From Pseudomonas moraviensis (GTDB taxonomy: Bacteria; Pseudomonadota; Gammaproteobacteria; Pseudomonadales; Pseudomonadaceae), in contig NZ_LT629788.1 of NCBI RefSeq assembly GCF_900105805.1, positions 1,364,001 to 1,428,000 on the forward strand: a stretch of DNA of 64,000 bases. Reading direction: 5' to 3'. A program made the translations under genes and the position numbers. The notes beneath the pieces are model-generated. The model was given only the letters and a program-made list of their open reading frames with translations, had not been told where the DNA came from and did no database searches. This document shows positions 17,066-25,638 of this stretch, piece after piece (within the stretch, counting starts at the first letter, position 1; the number at the start of each line of letters is the position of its first letter).

Positions 17066-17629
17066 CTAACTTTTGCCAAGGAAGCAACCATAGGCAAGGA
17101 GGCTCTGATGTGGGCTGCTGATTACCGAATGCTGGAACCAGGATCTTAGCAGAGGCGTGTTCGACCGAGCTGATTCGTAAGTTGCCTGCTGGCTTTCAAA
17201 ATTACTCGGAGTGAATCCTTTTTGACCACATGAATTCGTAACAATTTTCTGGGGCAGATTTTTTTTTATTTCAATTATGTCGATGTGAGTGCCGTCTATT
17301 ATTCCTGGATAATAATTATACATGTGATAGGCGTTATCATACTCAGCGCTATGAAACTCCTCTATCGACTTTTTCAAGACGATATTTATTGAGTCGTCAA
17401 ACTTATCGCTTTGAGCCAATATTTGATGAAAGACCCACAAGTTTCCGCCAAACACATCGACTTGACCGCTACCCGGCGTGTAGTCATAGCCAAATCTGAA
17501 CATGTAAATATACGGCTTATCATTTCCCGGCTTTGCGGGCACTAGTCTAGCTAAAAAGTGAATAATATGAAGTCTTTCTTTCAACTCAGCAATTGATGCC
17601 GAAATGACTTTAAATTTATATGAAGGCAT
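17066..17629 (-). CDS. Hypothetical protein, accessory
   Basis: The 187-residue product starts MPSYKFKVISASIAELKERL (ATG 17629; an in-frame TTG at 17644 has no better binding site). It is soluble-looking and rich in aromatic residues (YIYMFRFGYDYTPGSGQVDV, YDNAYHMYNYYPGIIDGTHI) and AT-rich. No family recognised. The last ~55 residues have a different, less protein-like composition, so the reading frame may have been extended by a loss of the original stop. It stands alone with no obvious partner. Confidence 0.5.
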   Translation of the reverse strand: MPSYKFKVISASIAELKERLHIIHFLARLVPAKPGNDKPYIYMFRFGYDYTPGSGQVDVFGGNLWVFHQILAQSDKFDDSINIVLKKSIEEFHSAEYDNAYHMYNYYPGIIDGTHIDIIEIKKNLPQKIVTNSCGQKGFTPSNFESQQATYESARSNTPLLRSWFQHSVISSPHQSLLAYGCFLGKS

Positions 17630-18148
17630 AATGACGGCACTCAAAGTAATTTAATCCATTGTAAAACGAGATCAGATTATCAGTTATATTAAATCGCTAT
17701 TGTAAACAATGGCACTATCGCTAATGCCTCAATGCTTTATCGGGAGATCAACTACAGTTAAAAGCTGTGAATATTCTTACATGCAAAGCACATTGCTTCT
17801 CAGGGAGATGACTTATGAGAACGTTACAACTAAAAACGTGATGTTTTCTGGAGCAGATTTCTTCCAAAAACACAGTAATATCTTGGGAAAATTGGAGCGG
17901 ATCTGCTGATCTGCGTGTAGCGTGGGTTGCCGACTAAGGTCAATGCGTTCCAATATCCCACGCAGGAACATATCGGCCCATGCGATAATGGGATTAACTT
18001 ATCAGAGCATCTACCTCCAATGCGTACCTCTTCAACTACCCACTGAGGCGCCATAGACCGACAACTGGACATGACGTTCTCCTAAATTTGCTCGATAGAT
18101 AAAAGGACAGATCTTAGATCAGCCCCCTTTTCGTTCCCCGACGGGCTA
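17630..18148. other. Gene-poor stretch in accessory segment
   Basis: No convincing gene. A possible stem, GCGTGGG at 17918-17924 and CCCACGC at 17957-17963, is present. Short open frames here lack binding sites and plausible composition. Confidence 0.4.
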
Positions 18149-18451
18149 TTAGCGCGTGCAACTACAATAGAATGAACCATTTGCAATATAAGATTGACAG
18201 AAATTACATCCGTCTGCTTGAATGCATTGCCCAGCAGATGCTGTAATACAATAGCCTATTAGAGGATGGGGGGCAGCTGGAGAATGGATGGCATCGGCTT
18301 CGTCTTTACTCATGGGTTCAAGATAATATTTGCCAGCAACTTCAGTCTTCTTAAAACCATATCTTGAAATCACCAAATATCCATCAGCTCGCTCAACGCT
18401 GGCAAACTCAGCTTTCAATTTTTTTTGAATTTCGGCTACGTCGTCTGACAT
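18149..18451 (-). CDS. Small protein with cysteine-rich C terminus
   Basis: The 100-residue product has a strong GGAGG site before ATG 18451. The first ~58 residues are charged and leader-like (MSDDVAEIQKKLKAEFASVE, GKYYLEPMSKDEADAIHS); the last ~35 hold six cysteines (GYC, GQC, DGC, NFC, FYC, SC). This split into a soluble front and Cys-rich tail resembles either a small metal-binding or disulphide-bonded protein or a modified-peptide precursor; no modification enzyme or exporter is near. No signal peptide. Family unknown. Confidence 0.65.
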   Translation of the reverse strand: MSDDVAEIQKKLKAEFASVERADGYLVISRYGFKKTEVAGKYYLEPMSKDEADAIHSPAAPHPLIGYCITASAGQCIQADGCNFCQSYIANGSFYCSCTR

Positions 18452-18905
18452 TTTGCGCCTCCAATTTTGAGAGATGATTTTCCCACAAATGCAGGAATCT
18501 CACTGTCTGGTCGCTATTAGTAAAATTTTACGAGACCTCTTATTAAGCTTATGTATAGCGCAGACTCAGTGCGCGACATTGTTTTCCGACCAGTGGCAGT
18601 GCTTATAAACGTTGCACAGTCATCAACGTGACTGAGAGTATATACAGGCAGCAATCGGCCGATTGCTGCCTATCGCGACAGTCAGCATTCGGCCAGAAGA
18701 GGTCGGTCGTTCCTAACTTTTTTTGGCGGTGCGGAACCTCGAGAAAAAGTCCGCATGTGCGGGCTCTGCTTTTCTGCGAGGTCACTCAGTAGCCTTGGCT
18801 ATATCGTCTCTCAATCTATCAGCAAGAGGTTTCAAAATTGTTGTCCCCAATAAATAGCAGTCGTAAAAAAAGCCAACAAGGTTGGCTTCTATATAAAGGA
18901 AGAAA
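18452..18905. other. Gene-poor stretch with dispersed repeat copy
   Basis: It contains a copy of the dispersed repeat at about 18655-18715 (ATCGGCCGATTGCTGCCTAT ... CATTCGGCCAGAAG) and GGTCGTTCCTAAC, also seen at 17062 as CCGTTCCTAAC. No credible gene. Confidence 0.45.
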
Positions 18906-20039
18906 TCAGTATCGAGAATGTAGCGAATTAATTTCTTCCTGAGCCTTTAGGAGCAATGGGTAATTATCACCCTCTTCACCAACAGTCTCCAGAGCCAAAG
19001 CACACTCCTTCATGGCGACTGAAACAAAATTGGCCATAAAAACATCATCTTTTAGCGTCCTAACGTGTTCCTTACTCCTAAACACATCGAGCAAGGAAGA
19101 ATAAGTGCTCTTCAGCAGCCAATCACTGTCGAATCCTCGAAAGGATTCCAAATCCAAATACAGACGTTCTATCACCGCAAGACCCGGAATTATTTTTACC
19201 ACGTCAATTGCATCTTTGAGCTTGTGGTACTCCAGGAAGAATTCAATCAAGGCATCGCAAGGGTAACGCATCATTGATTTGTTCAGCCCATCATATTTTT
19301 TGTTGCCGGTGTAAAATAAAAGAGAGTTATAGATAGATCTGGCTATGGCTAGAAAATCGTCCAAGGAGTAAATGTTAACCCCTGTATGCTTTCCAAAAAA
19401 CATAACATCGCCGTCGAAGGCTTCGCCGGTCCAGCGAATCTGAAGATCACCGTACACGTCAATCAGCATACCAACGAGCTTGCGAGTCTCATTGTGATTC
19501 CATTGGGACTGGTCCAAGAATTTATCCAATCGATCCAGCCGAGTGCCAATACGGCGTAGCAGGTTCTCGCCATCCTCTGTGTCGTCAAGGTCAACCTTAA
19601 ACACAAGATTGGTGGGACCGTTCTTCGTGAAGATCTTGTTGTACAAACTCTCACCATCCACGAAGACGAATTTGTTTTCGTAGGAGGTCTGTAGCTCCAC
19701 CAGACGGTCCATGAAGAGCCGACGATGGTTGATGTACTGTTCAAAATTCATGGCAGCCAGTTGAGCTTGTGTTACTTCACGCTGGTAAACGTTGACCCTC
19801 TGTATCTCTTTGTTCTGGTGCGCAAGGAAGAAAAGCGTGGCTACCGTTGCACCTGTGCTGGCAATCATGAAGAAGCCGCCCAGCAGTGAACCGAAGCTGG
19901 ACCAAGCAGTGTGATCATGTGAGATAGCTCCTAGCTTCACGCCATAGATAGTGAAGAGGACGACCCCGAAAACGAAGACGGCGAACCCGATCCAGATCCA
20001 AGCCGACTTCAGTCTATCTTCCTTTTTGTTGAAGCTCAC
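18906..20039 (-). CDS. Two-TM membrane protein, possibly Abi (AbiC-like) type
   Basis: The 377-residue product starts with GTG at 20039 (MSFNKKEDRLKSAWIWIGFA), with GGAAGGG upstream. Two hydrophobic segments lie at ~13-32 and ~48-68 (WSSFGSLLGGFFMIASTGAT), followed by a long cytoplasmic helical domain starting QNKEIQRVN. The layout of two N-terminal helices, an FGSLLGGF-type loop and a Q-rich linker is like putative AbiC-type phage abortive-infection proteins, but the C-terminal part does not show a motif I can name. Its place among defence genes supports, but does not prove, a defence role. Confidence 0.72.
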   Translation of the reverse strand: MSFNKKEDRLKSAWIWIGFAVFVFGVVLFTIYGVKLGAISHDHTAWSSFGSLLGGFFMIASTGATVATLFFLAHQNKEIQRVNVYQREVTQAQLAAMNFEQYINHRRLFMDRLVELQTSYENKFVFVDGESLYNKIFTKNGPTNLVFKVDLDDTEDGENLLRRIGTRLDRLDKFLDQSQWNHNETRKLVGMLIDVYGDLQIRWTGEAFDGDVMFFGKHTGVNIYSLDDFLAIARSIYNSLLFYTGNKKYDGLNKSMMRYPCDALIEFFLEYHKLKDAIDVVKIIPGLAVIERLYLDLESFRGFDSDWLLKSTYSSLLDVFRSKEHVRTLKDDVFMANFVSVAMKECALALETVGEEGDNYPLLLKAQEEINSLHSRY

Positions 20040-20502
20040 AGACGCATCCCTTCCAAAATATTGAGAGGCGGCATCTTACCAGTACGACCGATTCCCATCA
20101 CGCCTCCAACGTCTACGTTGGTGCTCGAAGAAGCTCTAGAAATCACGCCTACTTATCAGATAGCTCACTTTTCAGGAGTAAGCGCATTGCTCATTCTTAA
20201 AAGCTTGGTGTATCTCTCCAATTGTTTGGAAATGCGCACCACCTGACATCTTTTCATGTCTATATTATTAATATCCTCCAAACACAAAACTACAAAATAC
20301 TTGAAAGCTGAATCAGCCTTAAACTCTTCAAGGCGCTGAAGCGAGTCGAATCTAAAATCAAGTCGTTATTGGCTTTGGTAGATAAAACACCGCACTAGCC
20401 ATCCGCAGCCACCTCGTTGTACGACAGAGAGCATTTACTGCGTATGTCTGGCAAAGCTGAATGAGCCACGTTCAAAATACGTATTGGGAGAAAAAAGGGA
20501 TT
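20040..20502. other. Intergenic, no feature seen
   Basis: About 460 AT-rich bases between two minus-strand genes. No open frame with start, binding site and plausible composition. Confidence 0.45.
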
Positions 20503-21081
20503 CTATGTAGCAGGTATCAGCCCTAGTTTTTGCACGCCAAGAAGAAGCATGTAAACGCAGGTGAAAAGCCCAATGTAGAACATCGCGGTAAAGATGCGGA
20601 TTTTGAATCTGCTGACAATTTGCATGGGATGCGTGTCCACATATTCAGCAACCGCTTGGTCACTTCGAACAGTCGTGAGCATCGGTAGCTCTTCATTCAC
20701 GGCGAGGATATGGATACTTATACTTTCTTTTGGAGAGAGGCTGTCAAACACAATTGCGTAGCGGTTATCAGGCATTACGTGTTCTGTATGATGCCTTAAG
20801 GGCAAAATATTACAGATCGGTTTCCAATTGAAGACAATCTCGACCTTTGTCGACGTTTCGCGACCAGCGTTGTGCACAATGAACGATCTTGTGTTCGCCG
20901 TTTGCACCTCACGAACTAGCTCCCCATCCGGATTGAAAAGTGGCTGCTGCACCAAAAAATTATGGCTGTGCGACTGAGAGTACTGAAGACGGGCCTTTCC
21001 TTTGAATCGATCAAGCAGCCAAGGAACTGCTGCTACGATCACCGCAAAGATCTCTTTGCCATACGTTTCAAGGAAGCTCAT
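20503..21081 (-). CDS. Membrane-anchored hypothetical protein
   Basis: The 192-residue product starts MSFLETYGKEIFAVIVAAVP (ATG 21081, AGG ~10 bases upstream; a further ATG at 21114 is possible). An N-terminal hydrophobic segment (residues ~8-24) is followed by RFKGK and a beta-rich middle domain (SFIVHNAGRETSTKVEIVF, DSLSPKESISIHI); a C-terminal membrane segment spans ~160-182. The middle resembles an immunoglobulin-like fold as seen in some membrane-tethered sensor proteins. No family name. It follows the 2-TM gene's orientation with a 460-base gap. Confidence 0.65.
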   Translation of the reverse strand: MSFLETYGKEIFAVIVAAVPWLLDRFKGKARLQYSQSHSHNFLVQQPLFNPDGELVREVQTANTRSFIVHNAGRETSTKVEIVFNWKPICNILPLRHHTEHVMPDNRYAIVFDSLSPKESISIHILAVNEELPMLTTVRSDQAVAEYVDTHPMQIVSRFKIRIFTAMFYIGLFTCVYMLLLGVQKLGLIPAT

Positions 21082-21416
21082 ACACACGTACCTATTCAAT
21101 AATGGCCTTATCATAGCACTCTGTCAGGCGTCAGTAATTTTACTGACTTGACCATCACTTTGTATTCTAGACCGTCAGAAAACGGCCAAAAGCAGACGAC
21201 TTACGCGTCTCTGGTTTCGTCAGATGGCGAACGCTGCCACTTGTCTAGGCATGCAGCGCATAAGGGAGGTCGAAACGACCTTTCTTATTCCTGCATTAGT
21301 CGCGTTGAGGCAATCAGTAGGGCAGTCGACGTGAGCCCTTTTACTGGCTACCTTGAGGTCTCGCTGTGTAGCCTGCCAAGCCTACAAGCATCCAAACATG
21401 AAAAATAGGGTTGATT
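21082..21416. other. Intergenic with dispersed repeat fragment
   Basis: It holds a fragment of the dispersed repeat at about 21170-21195 (CAGAAAACGGCCAAAAGCAG). An 86-codon open frame at 21148 lacks a binding site and is not annotated. The sequence AAATAGGG at 21403-21410 is the binding site of the next gene. Confidence 0.45.
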
Positions 21417-22847
21417 ATGGAAAGCAAGACGATTGAGGAAAGCGGCTACTTTTGGTGGCGAAACGAGCCTATTCCTGAGGACGACATTGTCCCGGAGTCA
21501 GCAGTAGCAGGTGATTTGATAATTACTGATGACGGACGAATAAGCATTGAGCTGCATGGGTATTTACCCTCAGCGGATCACCCGATGTCCAGAATTTTTG
21601 TGGGGTCGGGAAATTCATGCCCTGATATTGAAGGCCGGCTCAAAAACTCAAGCGAGCATGTGCTACTGACGGACGTCTATACCCAAGGAGGAAAAGCATC
21701 CTTTGGTGGAATTTCTTATGAAAACTATGGAGCAACAAATTGCTTAATTGGTTCTAAACCGCTCCCCGAAGCGAAAGGGGAAATAATGTTTGACGGTCTT
21801 TCAATTCCGCTGACTGGATTTGAGGAATGGCTAGGCTTAGGCTCCATTGAGACGAGTAGAACAAAAAGAAAGCTAACAGCAACCCACAAGACACAGAAAA
21901 ATATTAAATACACGCTAGAAGACAGCAGTACTATATCAATAGAGTTTGACTTGCTTGCCCCAATGTTCGGCAATCAACTAAATCACGTGATAAACATCAC
22001 TGAGAGAATCAGCTTTAAGTACCTATCCAAACCCAAGAAAACATCATCAGAGCTTAAAAAGTACTTTTTCTCTATTACGGATTTTTTCTTAATTTTAACT
22101 GGTTCAGACTATAATATGGAGTGGCCATCTCTAACAATAGGTCGCACTGCAAGCAACACTAAATCATATAAGTTTTATTTTTTAAGATCTAGAAACTCAG
22201 CCGCTCCACCCATACGTCATAATTGCTTGTTAACATTCCCAGCTATTCGAAAAGAATTTGGTCGTCTTTTTCAACAGTGGCAAATTAAAAGGGAGGAGTT
22301 AGGGCCCGGAATGAGCCTATATCTAGGAACGCGCCGTGGCGTCGAGCTATACGTTGAGCATCGATTTGTTAATTTAATATGGGGGCTCGAATCGTTGCAT
22401 CGCACACTAAATAAAGACGCACCTCCGACGAAGCTAGAGCTGAAAGCTCAACGCATTATTGGGCAAATTACAGTGGCCAAGGATCGAAAATGGTTGGAAG
22501 CTAAACTTGAGCATTCTGCCGAACCCTCTCTCGCCGAACGCTTGGTTGAATGTATAAAACTTTTGCCGTTAAATTTTCCAGCAGAATCACTTCGCGATTT
22601 TTGTAACGAGTGCGCTGGCAAACGTAATGATATTTCACATTTTGGAGGGCAGCGTACGCCAGGAGGTTATGGAGATTTTCTGGCAAAAATCTACTCGCTC
22701 AACAATGCGCTTAGTAATATCTATCCCGCTATAATTCTCAAACTATGCGGAGTAAATGACTCGCTTTTACTTAACATGCTCAGCACTGGTCGCGCGTCCA
22801 GTAGAATCAAATACACCCTCAACGAAGTTGGGCTCCATATCAAGTAG
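21417..22847 (+). CDS. apeA: ApeA-like HEPN ribonuclease-type defence protein
   Basis: The 476-residue product starts MESKTIEESGYFWWRNEPIP at ATG 21417 behind AAATAGGG. The N-terminal ~300 residues have the beta-rich look of the ApeA N-terminal domain (GYFWWRNEPIP, GDLIITDDGRISIELHGYL, then FGGISYENYGATNCLIG). The C-terminal ~150 residues are helical and contain an RX4H motif, R403-NDIS-H408, the catalytic signature of HEPN ribonucleases (KRNDISHFGG). ApeA is a single-gene anti-phage system thought to act by RNA cleavage and abortive infection. It is a single gene here, AT-rich, on the plus strand. The family call rests on motif reading and domain order. Confidence 0.82.
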   Translation: MESKTIEESGYFWWRNEPIPEDDIVPESAVAGDLIITDDGRISIELHGYLPSADHPMSRIFVGSGNSCPDIEGRLKNSSEHVLLTDVYTQGGKASFGGISYENYGATNCLIGSKPLPEAKGEIMFDGLSIPLTGFEEWLGLGSIETSRTKRKLTATHKTQKNIKYTLEDSSTISIEFDLLAPMFGNQLNHVINITERISFKYLSKPKKTSSELKKYFFSITDFFLILTGSDYNMEWPSLTIGRTASNTKSYKFYFLRSRNSAAPPIRHNCLLTFPAIRKEFGRLFQQWQIKREELGPGMSLYLGTRRGVELYVEHRFVNLIWGLESLHRTLNKDAPPTKLELKAQRIIGQITVAKDRKWLEAKLEHSAEPSLAERLVECIKLLPLNFPAESLRDFCNECAGKRNDISHFGGQRTPGGYGDFLAKIYSLNNALSNIYPAIILKLCGVNDSLLLNMLSTGRASSRIKYTLNEVGLHIK

Positions 22848-23342
22848 AGCGAACTAAATTAATTCTTGACCGAATTCTCAAAAGTAAGAGGAACCAGGCG
22901 CATACCGCATAACAATTGACTCCTGCTTCTAAAGTGCGGGGCATCGTCACATGACTGTTACCGGCCTAGTCTCCGCCCGTTCCGAAGGGCAGCTATGGGT
23001 CGAAAGCGGTCACTTGCGAACGGCGGCTTTCGACCTGCCGATCGGAGTCGGTAGAATCGACTGAACTTGCTCACTACTAGTCCTAGGACGTCTTCGGAGG
23101 ACGTTAGGTGTTTATGGTATGGTGACATTATCCTTGTGTGATAGGCTGCGAAGGTCGTGCTTCACGATTCTTGATGGCCCAAGGCCTAGAGCGGTCTATT
23201 CAACGAACCATCTTCGTGTGCTGACGCACTACATAGCTTACTGTTAATTTCGTGCATTAATGCATAGCTAAAATATTGACTAGCATGCAAAAATAACTCC
23301 GTAAAACAAAATTAAATTTAAAGATGGACAAGGACGAGTCTA
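22848..23342. other. Intergenic with dispersed repeat copy
   Basis: No gene. A long imperfect inverted stretch at 22970-23050 (CTATGGGTCGAAAGCGGTCA ... GGCGGCTTTCGACCTGCCGA) belongs to the dispersed repeat set. The last 60 bases are very AT-rich and include the binding site AAGGACGAG for the next gene. Confidence 0.5.
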
Positions 23343-24557
23343 ATGAACTTCTTCGAGATTGATAAAAATACCGATTTGGATACCTTGCATCCAAAGTTTA
23401 ATGACTTGTGCAACCAGTTTGGCTACATGGGGGCCAAGGAGGTAATCTCTGGCTGGGGACAGGATTTTCATGACAAAGATAAGAAGGCAAAAACTGAATT
23501 CCAAACAACCTTCCACTCAACGTTCTGGGAGTTGTACCTTCATGCTGTACTTAAGGAACTAGGTTTTACTCAATGCACCTTGCATAGCCGGCCGGACTTC
23601 ATCATTAGAGAGCCTGCCAATTTTTACATTGAAGCCGTAGTTTCTGAAATTCGCAAAGACGGAAAGTCCGAAGAGCATAGAACTATTGAGGATGTCGAAC
23701 GGAACTTGCATCCTATTTCTACCCGCGAAGAATTTGCTGAGCTTATTGATGAAGCCATTGTCCGGCACTCTAGCGCCTTCTTTTCTAAGCTAAAGAAATA
23801 TCGTGGATTTGAAAATAAAGGCAAAAAAACCAAGGGTTACGTTGAATGTGACTGGGTCGATCAAAACACACCGTATATTATAGCAATTTCTTCTTATGAT
23901 CAAATTTCGTATGGCCGAGAATTCACCTACTCGATGAATGCCTTGCTTTACGGTCAGTATTTCGATCCACTGACTAAAAAGTACGCAAGTAAATCCTCAA
24001 TTAAAAAACCAGGAACAAATGCAGACATAAACCTGGGATTATTTACTGACGCCTCACACCATGAAGTTTCCGCTGTGATTTTCAGCAGCACGCTAACCCT
24101 AGGAAAGCTCGTCTCTCTCTACAAATCCAACAACCCCACCTTCGACAGTATCTTAAATGTCAGGTATGTTACTGAGCAACCTCACTTTCGGCTACATGAG
24201 GTTACTTCGGACAACCCGGAGACCTTGCTGGACGGCCTGTATGTGTTCCACAACCCATATGCCAGCAACCCTCTTGATATAGAGCTATTTTCCCAGTTGG
24301 CTCAGTTCTCCAAGGATGCCTGTGGGTGCTACCAGCAAGGAAATCATCCACTCATAGTCTCGCGATTTCACACCAATATCTTACCTCCTTTGTTAATCGA
24401 CCAGTTGAAAACAGAGACCTTCGAGAGGTTCAACCCCGAATACTGTGCGAAAGAGCTAAGGAAAGTGGCCAATATCAGGAAAAAAAGGGAGGGCGCAAAG
24501 TCTCAAAAAAAGCAAACAAGGAAAATTGCGAAAGCCTCTCGCAAACGCAATAGATAG
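23343..24557 (+). CDS. Putative PD-(D/E)XK nuclease-like protein
   Basis: The 404-residue product starts MNFFEIDKNTDLDTLHPKFN, with AAGGACGAG 8 bases upstream. Residues ~55-105 show the core of a restriction-endonuclease fold: FWELYLHAVLKELGF (helix with Glu), SRPDFII (strand with Asp) and FYIEAVVSE (E-x-V in place of the usual E-x-K). The remainder is mixed with no named motif, and the tail (from ~375) is strongly basic (KKREGAKSQKKQTRKIAKAS), suggesting nucleic-acid contact. The E-x-V variant is seen in some active family members, so activity is uncertain. It is a single gene between ApeA and the Kongming-like operon; a defence role is inferred from location. Confidence 0.7.
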   Translation: MNFFEIDKNTDLDTLHPKFNDLCNQFGYMGAKEVISGWGQDFHDKDKKAKTEFQTTFHSTFWELYLHAVLKELGFTQCTLHSRPDFIIREPANFYIEAVVSEIRKDGKSEEHRTIEDVERNLHPISTREEFAELIDEAIVRHSSAFFSKLKKYRGFENKGKKTKGYVECDWVDQNTPYIIAISSYDQISYGREFTYSMNALLYGQYFDPLTKKYASKSSIKKPGTNADINLGLFTDASHHEVSAVIFSSTLTLGKLVSLYKSNNPTFDSILNVRYVTEQPHFRLHEVTSDNPETLLDGLYVFHNPYASNPLDIELFSQLAQFSKDACGCYQQGNHPLIVSRFHTNILPPLLIDQLKTETFERFNPEYCAKELRKVANIRKKREGAKSQKKQTRKIAKASRKRNR

Positions 24558-24702
24558 CGGGCGCGTCAATAGTTGACGCACAGGCTCAAAACGGGCCAGC
24601 TCTATTTTTGAGGGATATGAGGTTTGAACTAAATCTGCCCCCTTATCCCTCTATTTCTTGGTTGTAGGCGTTTACTTGCAGCTTATGACCATCAGTTGCC
24701 CA

Positions 24703-24775
24703 TTTTGAACGACCGCTATGGGTCGTTAGCTGCCCGCCGCAAAGAGCAGCAAACCGGCAGAAGCGGCCACCCAGC
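24703..24775. repeat. Dispersed degenerate repeat copy near the KomC-like 3' end
   Basis: GAACGACCGCTATGGGTCGT, TAGCTGCCCGCC, and CCGGCAGAAGCGGCCACC. Same family as at 16818, 22970 and 29135. Confidence 0.5.
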
Positions 24776-24843
24776 AACGCCTGCAAATTCCGGGTTGACT
24801 CCATCCTTAAAGAAAATAGCCACCCAATCGCGGCCAGCCTTAA

Positions 24844-25638
24844 TTAACTCACAAGTTCCTTAAGGAAATCGGTCAGTGCTTTCTTCGGGTCGTCCTCCTC
24901 TGAAACAATCATCTCGATTCCCCATTGCCCCAAAACCTCCTGTGCAACCGGGTTGGGTCGGTTCGTAAACACGTAGGACTTGGGTCTTGCAGACGAGATG
25001 GCGGAACGGCCCCACATCTCTGTCAGTCGATAAAAAAGGAGTCGGATATTGATGTCGGATAGGCTGTATCCGATGAAGAGAACTGAGTTCCCTAAGACAT
25101 CGTTGCTGAGTTTGATGTCCAATGGCGAGTCATAATTTAACCTCTGGAAATAGCTGGTCTCATCAAGGACGATTGATGCGTCGTCATCGAAGTCCCCATG
25201 GAACTTCACAATCTGGCGACGGCCGTCTGTAACGGACACGAGGTCGGCTACGCTTGCGACTTTATCGTAGGGAACGCCGAATTTTTCATGGGCGATTTCC
25301 AGCCACCGGTCGTAGTTGGTTGTGTAGATCCGCGAGAATTTCCCTAGGGTAATCAGCCGATGAATCTCCGATTGAGTGATATCTGTATCGGGCCTGTGCC
25401 ATTCACGGTCCATCCAGCTTCTTAGCGGCCCCATACTTCCTTTTTTCTTCTTGTAGAACTCCGCAAGAGCTAGGTTGGAGCCGTAGGTATCGAAAATCTT
25501 AGGGTCGTAACCCAGTTCCGTTGCGATGTGTGCTGTCAGCTGGCTCCAGGTCGGCAGGTTGAGATTGGCAGACACTCCGGAACCTACAAAAAGCATCAGC
25601 TTGTTGGTGCGGTGAGCGTGAAGTAGTTCAGCGTTCAT
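24844..25638 (-). CDS. komC: SIR2-like effector, KomC of a Kongming-type system
   Basis: The 264-residue product is a stand-alone SIR2-like domain: LFVGSGVSANLNLPTW (nucleotide loop, G19-S-G21), IYTTNYDRWLE (N108, D110) and KFHGDFD (catalytic-type H147), then VLFIGYSLSDINIR. Defence SIR2 proteins of this kind hydrolyse NAD+ and kill or arrest the infected cell. The ATG overlaps the stop of the HAM1-like gene (ATGA), so the two are translationally coupled. It is the last gene of the adenosine deaminase-HAM1-SIR2 operon, the composition of Kongming, where KomB-KomC depletes NAD+ when it senses dITP. Identification of the domain is firm; the system name follows from gene content. Confidence 0.9.
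   Translation of the reverse strand: MNAELLHAHRTNKLMLFVGSGVSANLNLPTWSQLTAHIATELGYDPKIFDTYGSNLALAEFYKKKKGSMGPLRSWMDREWHRPDTDITQSEIHRLITLGKFSRIYTTNYDRWLEIAHEKFGVPYDKVASVADLVSVTDGRRQIVKFHGDFDDDASIVLDETSYFQRLNYDSPLDIKLSNDVLGNSVLFIGYSLSDINIRLLFYRLTEMWGRSAISSARPKSYVFTNRPNPVAQEVLGQWGIEMIVSEEDDPKKALTDFLKELVS

Noticed and set aside
17709..17909. 66-codon frame in the accessory segment
   Set aside because: No binding site and no partner; composition not protein-like.
21148..21408. 86-codon frame before the ApeA-like gene
   Set aside because: No binding site, poor composition, overlaps a dispersed repeat fragment.
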